Of a DNA stretch of 64,000 bases, positions 27,901-42,900 are shown piece after piece. The position numbers were made by a program, and so were the translations under genes. The notes below the pieces were generated by a model. It saw only the letters and a list, made by a program, of their open reading frames with translations, searched no databases and was not told the origin of the DNA. How positions within the stretch are numbered: position 1 is the first letter of the stretch; each line of letters begins with the position of its first letter. This DNA is from Opisthorchis felineus (lineage: Eukaryota; Platyhelminthes; Trematoda; Opisthorchiida; Opisthorchiidae): NCBI GenBank assembly GCA_004794785.1, contig SJOL01007698.1, positions 243,979 through 307,978 on the forward strand, read 5' to 3'.

Positions 27901-30900
27901 GGCATTTGCGTGGATACTTACCAGAATTGGAAGCATTTAGTACGTCAATAATACTTCATCGGCTATTTATCCGAGAAACTAAACGAGGTTGCGAATGAAG
28001 CATACGTTGTCTGGCTGAATATCGCGGTTTGAATATAATTTGATGCAGTATCATTCCCAAATTTAATTGAGTGTAGATTCTACAGTTGCGCATCAATTAT
28101 GAAGGAGCCGTGTGACGTATAAATTTGGGCTAGACTACTTTGAGTGAGTAACCACTAGGTTCGGTTCAAGCGGCACTCAGTCCTATTTTACTGTGGACAA
28201 ACTCGCAAATCAAACTCAGTTTACACGCACTTAGCTTTATTATCGGCTTTCTGTCAAAAGTTTCGTCCCACACACATGACCCTTGTGTTATGCAATACAA
28301 ACTGTGAATGTATGTGGATGATCAAGAGTTTTGTTTCTATAACCGTGTATTTCAAACTCAAGCTGCACGCGTGCGAATCGAACACACCGGCTGCATAACG
28401 ACTCTTCTTGGGGGGGGAGTCTAGCCGCGGTCTTGTATGGGAGGGGTCTTTATACGGGTTCGACACATTTTCTCACGAACAGAGCATCGAACTTTATTAT
28501 GTTGTAACTGTGATTTCACAACAGCTGCGTGGTTTCTACTTAGTCGTCCTATGGTGCTATTGTTTCCTTTCAGCTAACTTACGAATGAATATAACCTGTT
28601 TAAAATTAGCACTTTTTGGAGCTATATTGGATTAACAAAACTTCGAACGCTGTGTTTCTCTTAGCAATACAACCGTAGACGAAGAAAATGCGGCAAACCC
28701 AGACGTTTTCGGCAATATAACCGAAAATGTAAGAAACCGATAGGGAAAGTGCAATATAACCGACCTTCTTGTCCCCATAGTGGTACTGATGGCCGTTCCC
28801 CTGTTTAAGGTTTCATCAGCGTCGCTCTGCCCCGACCATACCCCAGAAAAAGGTCAACCAAAGTTGACCCCACCGAACTACCCGTGCCAACACTATCATT
28901 TTGCAAATAAGGAACACCCTCAACAATATACTGACTACTCCACGTATATAAATTTACAAGTTCCATCGAGTTGTCCACAGGTAGACGCACAACAGTAAGG
29001 TCACACATATAGCCAACCGTTCCTCGAAGGGGGATATTTTCAAAAAGTTTTCATTCTCCGGTAATGTGTTCTGCCTGCTAGGAGGGAGGATTCATGACTC
29101 ATGTATACTTGTCGAATTAACTGCCCCTTCGGTTTCTTCTCGGTTTCTTCCTCTGGCGATCCGGAGGCCACTGTGGCTGACGATGCTGAGGTGAGTATTG
29201 ATTTAGATCGTCGGGCGGAAGGTTGTCTGCCTGACTGGATAACCGTCGATAATTGCCTCTGCGCTATCGGTTCAGCGACGTTTGTAAAGGCATTCTGGAA
29301 AAACAATCCTTCAGCTGTAGCGCCCTTTCAATGCTTAGCTGCCATGCCAACGGAAGGAGGCACGAGGGCTGGCACCTTAACCACTGACCTATCTCGAGCA
29401 TCCTGGAAGCGAGCTGATAATCGTCACCAGTCCGTTCGGTCTGCCTACTCCCCGACGATCTAAGACAGCCTTTATGACGCTTCGAGTGGTTTATTACAGC
29501 AGACTGAAAGCTTGGATATAATCGTAGTTGCCTGTGATATGAATGCTTAAGTAGTTAGACGGTACTGATGGGACTCATTTGAGTGACTGAACCAGACTCC
29601 GTAGGAACGGACAATAACTAACAGTTGTTACAGCTGTATGCTGACTACAGGCCTTTGCTGTTTCCGAAACAATCGAAATTGCTTGGCTACCGGATGTCCT
29701 CTACGTAGGAACCAGCGTAATACGCAAATTGACCACCCCGCCATCCACCACCCGTGATGCTGATCCATCTGCTGTCTGCTTGTTTTCGAACACCTACGTT
29801 GGTTCGGTTCACACACTTTTCTATGAGCTTCTTCGGGGCAAGTAACATTTGCACGCCTCATCTAGCAGATGGAAATCTCACGAATCCCAACATGAAACAG
29901 ATGTCCCAAAACGACCTACAATGCCTTCCAGCTAATCCATACACGGAACTAAATTCCTACTAGAATGCCATTTACACAACCGTGCGAGATGCTAAAAGTT
30001 CTGCTTTCAGTTCTGTTGAAAGCACTGATTTCCGACAATACTATGGTCCTACTGGAATCCTGTAGGCGTATTCCGGCTGGCCGCGGATGCAGTGCACATC
30101 GGTGTTCTGTCAGCCGTCAAGCGAAAATGCGTGTTCATGCTGACCAAGAGGTTTGGTGGATCCAACAAGATTGAAGAAATTGAAAAAGCAAAAAAACAGT
30201 AGGAAAATCCGAAAATTATTCCGGCTTATCCGGGAGGCAGATCCTTAAAATCTTCCATGGGTAAAAATTTCACTGACGAAAATGGTTTACTCGTTTCCAC
30301 TAAAGATTGTTGAGCCGTACACTTCGAGCAATAATGCGGCTCGTCATCTGCTGTTTCCGGTTACTAGCAGACCCCTGCATATGGTGAACATGTCCAAATC
30401 ACTCCAGCGCTATGGAAAGCATCATCGAGCTTCCGGCCCTGACGAGCTGCCACCAACTTTGTCTAAAGTATTGGCATTTCTTTGGGAGGAAAGGACTGTC
30501 CCAGCCAACTGGGATGAACCGAAATTTCCAAAAGTGTTACTGGTAATGAGTGTAGCCATCACAGGGGTATCGACCTGAACCTTATTGTAACGACTTCTGG
30601 TATCAATTGTCCTCGGTCTCTCTGTACCCTTGCCCGCGGATAGCCAGCAGGATTCCGACCAGTAAGGAGCTGTGTGGACCAGATATTCACACCCTATCAG
30701 TTGATAGAGCAATGATAGTCGTACGGAAAACTAACAATATTGGTATTATTTGACTCCAAGAGTTCGTTCGATTCTGCTGGCTCTCTTCTATGCACGTTTG
30801 TGCAACGAGGTTTGCACCAAGAGTTGTGAATATTATACATTCCTTGTATTGACTTATTTCTGAGGGTTTGCAAGGGAGCCTCCCATAAGCGTTAGTGACC

Positions 30901-33900
30901 ACCGTCTCCATTTTTGTCCAACTTCGGTATTGACGAAATGGTAAGACGGAAGCTAAAGGATCTTCCAAACCCTGGTGTTTTAGTCGCTACGGGCGAAAAC
31001 TCTGAGGATCTGGAGTGCTCGGACGACATTGTTCTTGTCATCGAAAAGAGGGAAGAAGCACAGTTTTTCCAGAAATGTTGATTGGCATGTGCTTAGCACC
31101 CGCAAAGCGAAAAGTCATGCTACAGGGTGTACAGACTTGCAGTTCATGGAGATCTAATCGGGATTATGGAGCCGGAAGCCGATGGTGGTGTGACCGACGG
31201 GATTGGCGCAAGAATCTCGAAGGTCAGAATCGGATTCACCAATTTCCACCATTTTTGGTGCTAAAAAGTTGCACCAACTACATTGCAGGCTGCTATAGTA
31301 CACGGTTGTGAGATATGGCCTTTGCGACCGGAGGATCTACAGGCGTCCTCGAGTCTTCGATAATTAGTGTCTTGTAGCTATTACTGGTATTATTCGGTTC
31401 CAACGGATTCGCAATGCGCAATGATGTGACTTTCAACGCTGGTTTTCCGTGACGCAGCTGGGAAGTCAGCACTGCATTCAGTTTCATAAACTCACGATGG
31501 CTTGATCGGGTGCCACGGAAATCGGGTTATCATCTATCCAGAGGGATACCCTTTTTCCGTAACAAATTCCAAACGGCGGGTTAACTATGGTTTGAGGAAG
31601 GCAACAAAAGATATAATGAAGTCAACGGGTGCAACCTATCTTTGGGATGAAGCCCACGTTACCCTCAAGCAAAACATCTGGTTTGAAGGCCTGATCGTAA
31701 GTTGGCGATGATAAGCAGCTGCAATGTAGCTCGACGGGATGCACAAGCCGTCACACTACGGGAAGATCCAGTCTCCATCACGGGAATGAGGTTCCCAAAC
31801 TCGTATGGATTGCCAACCTAAGATGCGGCTTGTAGAGCTAATGCTAACTGGACCAGATTCATTTATTTATGTTCGTAATATTCCCAGGTTGATTGTTTCG
31901 GAAAGGCTTGAAAACCAAGCTAATTCTCCAGAAAGGATGCTAATTTCTTTTGAACATTGTTTAACCGGTTACAATCAGGGGAAATTGCTCTTACGTAACT
32001 CCACATGGTTGGACCAGCTAGGACAACTCACCAGTTCAGAAACGGTAAGGTAATTACTCTGTCGAGAGCCTCGGTAGTTTGAAACCGTTTCTAAATCCCT
32101 GTGATGACGGAACTAAGGGATTTAGAAATTCTTCAGCTTCGGGATCAGACTGCAGAGCCGCCTCGCTATAAGTGTACCTTTTAATACATTTCTACAAATA
32201 ATTATGCTCCCCAACGATTACCAATTAGTTGAATGCCTGATGGCTTACTCTAAACAAACTGCCCAATTGTAAGTGGATCCTGTAAGTTATTGCATGCTAA
32301 CGACCATGGAAAGACAACGGATAACTGGACTAACAGAACATTCGGATTTCGTCATACAGCGCCGCCTTTCCGAAGTGAATGCCAATCAATTTCGCAGCTG
32401 TGCGTGATAGAACACAAACGCCACGTTGTTTTGGTTTATAGCAACATAGTATTCGATGGCAAGACACTGTGCTGCGCTTCTGTGCTTGGCTCCCTAGTCG
32501 TTCGTTCACCGTGGTGAGTGGTATCCTACTCCCTTTTCGAGACACCCCCGCAAGAGGAGACGTCCCATCATGCAGACAGTTTCGGTGGCATCAATGTTTT
32601 CCATTGCAATCCGCTAAAAGCCGACCGCCGCAGGACAGCTTTCGCGCTCCCTAAATGGCTGATTTGTTCCCACAGAAGGAACATCACAATGGGAGAGGCT
32701 CGGGTCATTGGTTGAGATTTATTAGTTGGCCGTCACCTTAAGCAGTTGATATGACAAGCACAACTGAAGCACTATGTCCTAACTTAGCCGCTAATTAAGC
32801 ATACAATATTTGGACGCTTCGCATTTGCAATAACCGATAAGGGCACAAAGCTCAAGGACAAGATGTAATCACGCACGATATCTCAGTAGTTATCGAACTC
32901 CTAAAAATTACCATTGTTTCAATCGCTCACTATGTACGCGGTTTTGATGACGACCACTAGATGACTTACTTTTGCCGGCTTGGACCCTCTACCGGTAGAA
33001 GGTGGCATGTATTGCAGATCATTTTTCACAGAGTATTATCACCGACAACATCCCATGTACGATGGTGGCTGGTTTAGATAATCCACGTACCATTGAGGAG
33101 AATGTTGGTAGCTCAGGTAGCGTGGATGCATATTCCAACATCACACGCAACGCACAACCACCGACCCATCGCTACGCTTCCTAACGACGCACTGATGATG
33201 TCACCTCGATTGGTGATAAAACGTTTGCAATAAAATAGCCCAGCCCAACTCAGTGAACAAACCAACGACCACTCCAGTTAGTGTCGCTTCATTCGGATGC
33301 CGCTTCCGAATGGAACAACTGCTACTGAAAACTTGTTACGCAGTGGTAACCTCTGTTCACGTACCAATGTCGTGCCGCGAAACAGCTGTTACCGAGCACC
33401 AATCAGCTGATTAACGGCGAAATACTAGCAGCTTTGTGGCATGCTTGTTTGTGGTACTCTGCCGTGTAGTTTTGCTGTCAAACATACAGCGTAACGATAA
33501 CAGTGCTGATAAAATCTCTGGTGTATTGCAACAGTGGGGAATAATGTTCGTTGTGAAACCATGCTACTATAATTTAGAGCAAGTCCGCCACCTTATTTTA
33601 CAGATGACTGGTATATGCCTCAATAAGGTAGCAACTAGTTAAAAAAATATGCGGTCAGTTAGTGTGAAGTGAAACGACCCGAACGTAATTGCAACGCAGC
33701 AGCAGCACTCAGTGTCACATTTGGGACATTCACACTTAATTACTTTGACGTGTTAATTCACTGGTGGGGGGGGGCGTTTCAAATGAGGTTGAAGTCTATC
33801 AATGAGTTCGAAATAAAACACACCTTTGTGTCAAATTGCAGGAAGCGTTTCAAATTTATTCATGGACAGACCTGATAAATCCCCTCTACTAAGTGGATTT

Positions 33901-36900
33901 GATTCGTCTCATATTCCCTTTCACTGCGGAGGAATCTCGGCATTTTGTTTTGTCAAGCGAACTCATCCTCATGGAATGTAGTGAACAGGATGGTTACTCG
34001 CAGTGTGTGATATACTGTACAGGGATCTACACAGAAGGACATTCACTTATGCCCTTGCTGTAGGTCACTATTATCATATACGTAAGCTGAGCTCGATTAA
34101 TGAATCTTTTTACACTGAAGTATGACCAGGCGCTTACACGTTTTATCTCGAAAAAGTTAGCACAATTCATATCCCACACAGCTCGGTCGTTCGTGTGTGG
34201 GTGTATATACCGTACTCAGAAGTGATGCTGCGTCAAGTCCTTTTGAGACCGCACACCGAAATCTGTAATGTGCAAATAGGGAATGATTTAATCGGAGCGT
34301 CCTTCGCTTCCCTGGATAACCATGTTGTGAAGTGGCATTTTTTGAGTTCTGTTGGTGTTTCTGAAGTAAATGTTTCCACCAGTTTTCTACGCACCGTCCA
34401 TCTATGCTGAAACTTCTATTTACGGGAGCATGAAAATGCTCCAAAAGCAGCCGAATAAAACAACTGTACCCAGAATTACATATTTCAGCTCAAATAGGAA
34501 TCAGCGGATGAAATCGTATGCTCTCGTTCTTTGTGGAGTCGGCTACCAAGCCGAAAGGCTTTGTCATTGCAAACCGGTCACTGTCATCGTTTTCTGAAAA
34601 CTCTGGGAAAAATTGGTAGATTTATTGATGGGCAACGTTCCGCTTTTTACACAAAAGCTTCATCAGGCCAACTGACTAGTTTACGAGGTTGGTCGAGATT
34701 CAAGGCGGAAGGACAGCCAATCAGCTAGGCTAAGCTAAATCGGTGTTAGGTGTCGGCTAGGGGATTTTGTTTGTTAGGGTGGGTCAGCAAGTGTTAAGAC
34801 TGATGGAGAGCCTACATGGATTTAAGTTCAACTTAGGTTTCTAGTTCTTCCGGTTCACTTCACGTGAAGATTCCTCTTTAACGTCGTCTACACCTTTTGT
34901 TTGTCTGTGTCGGTGAGCTAGCGCTACGATAGTTGTGTAAGGGACGGGGATCCTCTGAGTTAGGATTTCTACCTCCTTTTTTGCGAATGATTCTTCGTAT
35001 ATTGATACCCACACACAGTCACGTGTCAACTCGGCCTATCTAAGACCGATCTCCATACGCTCGCCAGTTCCACTTCCTCGATTCTATTCACGTTGTGATG
35101 CTTGGTAATTTCCACCGCCTTGGCCATCAGCCTCTGTGGTGTGAATCGCAGTCCCTGTCTTAAAACTTCTACATCTTCTATTCTATGTCCGTGTCTAACG
35201 CATGTACCGCCATCGCTGAGATTTGCCCAGAGTTTGGTATTCTTCCACATTGCTTAGTGGTTTGTTTATCCTTCTCTTATGCTCTTCAATTCTGGTGTGC
35301 AGTTCCCTGGCTGTTTGTCCTATGTACAATCGTTGCATTTCATTTTGTACACGCAGTCCTTAGTCCGTTCAACCGGGAGGGGATCCTTCAATTGCATCAA
35401 AACTGAGCGTAGCGTTTTGCCCTTCTAAAGTGCTACTCGAATGTCGGCTAAGTTCAGCATTCTTCGAATAGCCTCCGATTTTCCTTCTTTATATGGAATG
35501 ACTGCTGTACCACCTTCTAATAACAATAAGAATGGAATCCTACTTTTAGCCAACCTGCTACACACACCGACGAACTCGAGATTGACCATTCCTGGAGGTG
35601 TAGATAGGACATACGTGCGTGTGTATGTCTGTACAATGTGTTCATTGTATGTCTTCATTACTGTGGGGGCAACTCAGGTACCACAAAGGGGCGCGTGGTG
35701 TTGCACACGCGCTAGAAGTTTCCATCCATGAGAGCAGTCTGATTTCACATCGGCAAACAATAATATTGCTATTGATACACCATTTCTTTCTGAAAAGATT
35801 GCTCCAGTACACTTTGAATCTACTTTCAGGACATATCTAAAATAACCTCAGAACTGCCTAATGTGACCCTGAGACGTTTGTGTCGCTTTCAGATATGATT
35901 CGACCCCAGGAAAACACTGGTTGACCAGTATAGCACTAGCGATTCACAAAAGGTAAAGGTTATGCACTAATGCTTTTAGGAAGTAGTACCAACAGCATAT
36001 GGAACCATGAATTGGTTTGAACATCGTCGTCATCGCAGTGGCACAATGAGCCCAGTCGTCACACCATTTGCATCGCATTTTATTAATATTATACTATCTC
36101 GGTAAAGTGTCTAAATATTGCTAGCTCGGGTGAGTTAGTTGGCTGTTGATCAGGTGGCAGTTCATCTGTTCGCCGATCTTGGCATTTAGCTTAGCTAAAC
36201 CTGACTCAGGAGTTACCACTGTCTTCAATTAGGGGAAAAGAAACCTGTTGGATCCAAATCCCACCATGTACATCAGTTCACATGTAACTGCGGAGAAAGT
36301 TACATAGGCAGAACCGATAGGCGCCTTAATACCAGAAGAAGGAATCATGTTCCTCTCTGGGTCCAGAACCTAATAAGAGACCAGGAACAACACCTGGTCG
36401 TAAGCTACCGCAGTCAGCAGTTCGCAAGCACGTTTTGGTCGCAGGTCACTAAGTTGATTTGACCTCAGCGTCCACTATCTCGCTCAGCCACCCGAACTCA
36501 CGTGTTCTCACATTCCCTGCAATCAATGGATTCGAGCATTCACCATGTGTCCAAAAGAAACTCAATGAAACCTTCATGTTGCCCTGATCTCACAATTTAA
36601 AGTTTTTCTAGTGACCGATGAGTGTATAACCACGTGACTCACACACCCTTGTCAAAGCTATAAGAGCTTCGCTTAGTTGTTGGTAATATGGTACTGGCGA
36701 ATCAATATCAAATGCGTGCACCAACCAATCTCAGTCTTCTGACTGTGCTGCTAAACCTTCTGAAAGGATACGATTGCCCCGAATATCACAATTTCCCAAT
36801 CATTTTGTCACTCCAAGAATTGGAAAAATGTTATGAAACCCGTCCTGTTCATGAATTGTGCTTACAAAAGTCAGGAGTGACTCTTCATTTCCTATTCCGA

Positions 36901-39900
36901 CTCTTCTGTTTTGGCCAGCAAAGCTTTTTGTGATATACTGAAAGGGTCGGGTGCTGCGAGGAAGATTTGGAACCCCCCGACCTGTTGGTTATGTCCATCC
37001 TTTTCTTAGGTCACTCGTCGGATGACTTTGATTACTACTGGCCGCCGCTAGAGTGCTTATATGCACCGATTAGCTTCTTCAGGCTAATCCGTTGAGCACA
37101 GTCAACTTCTACGTAACCTCCATGATTGATTTGTCATGGTTCACCACTCCTATTCGACAGCTGTTGAGAATTGCACCATCTCTTTATACCTGTAACGCAC
37201 GGCATTCATGGTCCTCAACTCGCTTTCTTTCTACTGTCTTCCATTTCCCGCCAGTTGTCCCTTTGTCAGGAACGAAGTGTAGAACTGCGAAAATTGCCGG
37301 AAGAACCTTTGGGCGTAACTGTAGCCGGTGGAAGGCATTCTCAGCGTGGAGACACACCGGTGTACGTCACAAACATCAGTCCAGATTGTGTGCTGGGACG
37401 AAACCAGTTGGTGAGTGTCAAGTCCCATCTTACCTGTATGTTTGGTCTATTTCGCCGGTGTGTCTGATTCCTCTGTCACCGTTTAGATGGTGTTTGAACT
37501 CGCACGGCCGGGTAACAAAGGTTCATTTAGTTGAAACGTTTTTCAATTCAACGATCATTGAGACCATCCGTTCGGGGATCTCACACAGTTCCCCTGGATT
37601 TTTGATGAACAAATGTTGAACCAATGGGCACGGTCACAGTGGTGAAACAGTAAGGTAGCTGTCACTTCGCGACTGTCCGGACCACTTTCCGAATGACAGT
37701 TAAGCACACAGAACAGGACCGATTATATGTATAGACGTGATACGCTACTCATAAGGTTGCTGAAAACTCTTCGACCGCCCACGACCGGTTTCGCCCTTCT
37801 TGGATTCAGCTGGGTTTCAGGTGAGTCTTCCGTCAAAACCAAATTGGTGTGCGACTGAGTGTATTTATCGAGGACTGATTTCATTTGCTTGACCTGGGTA
37901 CCTGATATGCGGTTAAACTCACCAATAAGGCGCACCTATCAGGAGAGTCAAAATGTCTGTTGTCTTGCGAATTTGCGTCCAAATATTCAGCGCAAGTATA
38001 CAAGAATGGTGATGCCTGAGAGATAGTGGAACAGATCAAGCGTGTTCGATAACTACCCGGTGGAAAATAGTGCTTTCTTTGTAGTCGGTGGTGAAGCAAC
38101 CGTAGTAACTTCCCATCCACAACTTGATATTTTTACTTGCCGCATTTATGATTCTGATTCGTTATCAACTATCTATCCACCGCTGCGTTCTGTACACTCT
38201 GCAGCTAGATAACTCTTGCTACGAGGCGGCGACACAAATGATCAAGCGTTTGGGTCCCTTTAAAGTCCTCGAATCGTACTATGAAGTGAGACCGTTCTTG
38301 TAGTAGTTGTCTTTTATGTATGGCGGAATTCGTTCCCCACACCATAAATGACGAAATCTGAATTCGTCGGGCCACGGGCAAAACTCCAAGCACTACGCAA
38401 AGATGTGTCGATCCCATTCCATCATGAATCCACATCTGACGGTGGAGCAGTTGGAAGAGATTCGAAAAGACGATTCTGATAAATCCGTCTAACTCCTAGA
38501 TCTGCCTGTCTCTCAATCGTTTAGCTATTTGTCCGCATTTTACACGGCCCTCGAAAACGAAGGAAGAAGCGACTCCGGACAAGCGCGTGATCGGAATCCA
38601 CAAATGTTTTCGAAAACAAGCAGCAATCAGTTATTGATCCGTGCCATCGGTAACTGATGGTAATGTGATCGATTTGAGTTTGTGGCCGGCATGCCGTTGG
38701 AGGAAAGCATGTGGCCAGACGACTTCTGCTGTTTCGGAAGTTAGTACTGCATAAAAACAGCCTGCGGTCAGCACACAGCTGAAGCAATCGTTCAATGTTG
38801 TCTGTACGTACCGAGTCCAGTTAGTGTCGACCACCTGATCGAGTCTCAGATGCGCTAAGCCTGCCCACTGACTCATTCAGATTTCCAGCAACCACCACGA
38901 TATCTGAGCTTTTAGCTCGCCATGACGGCACATTCAAGGCGTCTGAAAACTTGTCTTTGATGGTGTCAGGACTACAGTCGGGTGGGGCGTAATCAGACGA
39001 CAAACTGACAAGGATTAACTCCCCCCTCGTGAGACTCCTTCACGGATGTTGCCGGACGAACCGCACAGAGGCGACTACCAGTGGGTATCCGCCCCGTGAC
39101 TTCGGACGATACCAACCAGTACAAATCCAGCCGTAGCGGTCTCTGAATCGTCAGATCAGAGAAGCAAGTGGAGAGTAATGGGTTAGATAGATTAACCACT
39201 GTGCTAGCATCTTGAATACTTGTTTCTGGTACACGGCACGTATCAGTGAGAAAGGAGAAAGAAGGGGGCGTCAGCAGTAGCAAGTTTTCGCTTACCCGTC
39301 CTACTTATTCAGCAAGTAAGGCGACCAAGCTAATGATACCACGTGACTGTTGATGTGGCATGAAATTATTTGTGTGTGGTTCATGGTTGTACACGGGCTG
39401 GGATACTACCAGGCCCCCAGACCTAGACAGGAGGACGATTAGGGTCCTCAACCAAAGTCTTTGGCTCAAAAGCCTGACCGCAAGGCAGCGGCGTTTGGCG
39501 GGAAACGCAGGTGCATTATCATTTTCATAGGATAAGTGCCCACACATGTTCTAACTCCGAACCTGGAGGGCCAGGAGACTGTGTCCGTCCGACCTCCAAC
39601 CATTGACCAACCTCGTATGAGAGACTGCGAGTGTCAAACGGATACCCCCACTATAACTCAACAGGTCATAGAGACACAAAGTGTCACACCATGGGAAGGT
39701 GCAGTCTTTTAGTGACGCTATGCAGGTTGTGTTGCTCGAGAAGAACGCGGTTTTTGGAGGCATTATGTGCCCAAACTACACTATATTTACAGCCAAAATA
39801 TAGAACTATTGTTATAGTTTGGCCGAAGTGACTCGTTCAGTGTTACGGGATAACGGGTGTTTATGATAATAATTCACCACTGGGTCTGTGTGTTCTGACT

Positions 39901-42900
39901 TTCTCGGCCACTGACGTGCGTGTATACTGGTCTCCGTCTACACTTCCGCACCCGCAAGACGACTATCCTTCGGACATTGTTTACGGGAGGAATCAATGTT
40001 TAACTCACTTCCCTAAACCGTAGAATTTGGGACCGACTGTGGTGCACTCAGTGTCTGACTGATGCATACTTGATGTTCCAAAATAGAGTGCTGTCTCTCG
40101 CCTTCTCAACATCATAAGGTCAACAGAGAATGTGGTTAGCAAAGGCTGCATAGTAGTGATTTTGTGTACAAATGTCTAGATTAAACCGTACGGAAATGTA
40201 TAGTCTAATGCCCTTGTCAAAGCCAATTAGTGCCAAGGCCAACCAATAAGCATTTGCCGGTTTCTGCTTCACGATCTCAATATCATATTTCAGGACACAC
40301 CAAGCATTCGACAAAACTTCAACTGTGGTGAGTTAACCAACTTGCGGTTGCTTAGGTGCACTTACCCATCCCTCAAACCCACTTTCTACAGCGTAATTCT
40401 TTAGGTGCAAATATTACTGCCAAACACATTCCAGTGCTGAAGCGTCCTCCGGAACGTCAAAATTGCGATATTTGAAACTATTCATATTCATTTACTGTAG
40501 TCTAGACGAATAAAATGTTTCATGCAATGACTAATCGGGCTGTTTTATTTATACCCTATCCAGGTCCGGTTAAAGGTTATTCACCAGCAGTGCATATCTT
40601 TGTGCCAATGTTCAACCACTGCTAATATCATTAGGCGTGTTAGCCACTCGGCCACTCCGCTCAAGTCGCTCAGGTTGCTGACCTAGTGTGTTATGCCTTT
40701 TTCCTGCATGCGTGCCCGGCACATTCACCAATGAACTGTTATGATCTCACGTTACACGACGGATAAAAACAAACTCATACGGCTAATTGATGGAGTACAG
40801 TGTTGATGTGATCTGGCGGGAATAAAAAATGCAGGACTTTTGTACTCGGAGAATTGTGCCTGTCACTGAACGCTTTCTGTTCTGGAAGTCTTCAACAGAG
40901 TGTCGGGCGCGAAAATCCCCTAGACTCGCTGTTTTTTCTAATAGTTCTGTTTTCGCTCAGTCTAGACACTTCACACTCGGAGTCGAACCAATAAAACTGA
41001 CGGAAAACTGTTGTTATATTCGGTACCAAATTATAAGTGCTTTACAATCAAAGTTGATTCGAGGATCAGAAATTTCGCATCGGCCACCGTGCGGTATTGA
41101 AGATATGGTTAAAACACAATTGCTAATAATAAAATAATAAAGTAATAACTGCTAATAATAATAAAACAAAGGAGCGATCATGAAAGGATCGATGAGGAGT
41201 GATTTAAGTGTCATCTTTGGTTTGGGTGACACTCACCATGTCGTCGTCACCAGAGCCAGCCATACAACTGCGAACGTTGGCAATTAACAGCAGTAAGCCA
41301 GTGTCAGTTTCTGTAAATATAGCCGTACAGCGAGGAGAAGAACACAGTGGAAGAAGAGAAGAAAAACCAGTACCAGCTTATGGCACACCCGGGTTACCAA
41401 CACCAGTAAGACATTCTTAGTGAAAACGGATAGAACAAAGATCAGTGACGTCGGTTTGTGACCGTATCTTGATAAGTCTCCAGCCAAACGGAGGGAGTGC
41501 CACGGGGCTCTGTGCTGAAGGCGGATCGTACCAACAGTACCCAAACTCTTTGTAATTGCTTTCATTCTCTTCCTCCCATCCGAAATCGCCCACCTATCAG
41601 TTTAGGTTGCTCTGAATTGGTGTCGAAAGCAGCGCTTTTCTAGGCAGAAAATTCACTGTTGTTCAACTTCCCAACGCCACGCGACTCACCGTTATCAATG
41701 TTTGAAGGAGAGTATCGGTTTACTTAGGCTGGATGAACAAGTTATTACAAATAGGTTGAACAATTCCAGAACAGTTCCTGACTACTTCTTGCCGACCAGT
41801 GCATCCACCAACCTGAAGAAGTTACTGTGGCAGCATCGACAGAGCGGGGAAATTACTCTGACTCAACTCGAGCCGAATGCACGATAGCGGAAGGGGTAAA
41901 GCTGCAAATCCCGTGGACAAATGAATATGGAGTTCTGATTTCCAGTTACGGGAAAGGCGCAATCTGAAAGATACTAATTGAGTAGTACACGCACCACGGA
42001 TACTCGGAATCACGGTCACCGCTACTGTGTGCTTCGGTTGTAAGCCCTGCTAGCGTAAAGAGTCACCACACACGACGGAGAGATGAAGATGCTATGAGTA
42101 CCTTCGACAGTTTCTTCCTCTTCTACATAGCTGGTGGCTGTTATTCGAACATGATAATACATTCATACGTTCGGCCAACTTGACGGAATCGCGGTTCTAG
42201 TTTAGGGACATTCAGTTATTTTATTGGTCGTATGGCAGCCAGGATCCCAACCAAGACAAGATGAGAGTGCGCTCATAGTTCGCCCCTAAATAATGAGCCA
42301 ATTTATCCCCTCAAAGCGTTGTCCGCTGATGCCAACCCGATTTCGCTTCATGAGGGCTTCGCACGTTCGAGGCTTATCAAGCTCATCAGTTTTTTGCTTA
42401 TCACTCAAATGCTCCATGCATTTTCAATCTTAGGAAGCTGATTATCTATCTCCCAAGATTGAGATGCCTAGACTGAAGAGCTGAACTATGGTGATTTCAT
42501 AAAAATTTTGCGTGCTATCTGAAATAAAGTGCGGGAATCCATAGACGGCACAAATCTGCTTAGTTCCAACATATAAGTCGATCATTCGTGCAGTTAAGCT
42601 TCGAATTCATCGTATGTCCTGAAGGACTGGAATGGTTATTGCCATCATCAACGCAATAGATGTAGTGTGCGCTTATTGGATTAACACGGTCAAATTGCCA
42701 TTGGGGGCCAGACCCCAGTAGTACCTATCCATACTAGGTCTAAATCGTGCAGATATCCGCCTAGTGGATATCATTTCCCCACCTGGGCAAACTGATAGTC
42801 GGTTTTATCATCGAATAACAGTACTCCGTGCAACATCACTTCTTCGCGTTCACCTTTCAATACTTATCTGATTTCAGGTCAAACGTGGAGATGTTATTCT

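Larger units (their letters stand above)
25945..37269 (+). other. LNX intron 10, largest intron
   Basis: About 11.3 kb. Non-LTR pieces (26440-27000, 29095-31500), a hammerhead relic, a SINE fragment and two Penelope fragments in opposite orientations. Nothing recognised in 27300-29090, 31500-34540 and 36620-37269. Confidence 0.85.
37411..42877 (+). other. LNX intron 11
   Basis: Hammerhead relic, antisense non-LTR endonuclease, antisense SINE and an antisense non-LTR fragment. Nothing recognised in 39850-41440 and 41590-42877. Confidence 0.85.

Noticed and set aside
28660..28770. Three caatataaccga-like units as a tandem repeat or array.
   Set aside because: Spacing is irregular and only the 12-base core is shared; too weak to call.
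42370..42400. Minus-strand aactgatgagctt as a hammerhead core.
   Set aside because: No gaaa strand at a suitable distance and no stem I pairing.
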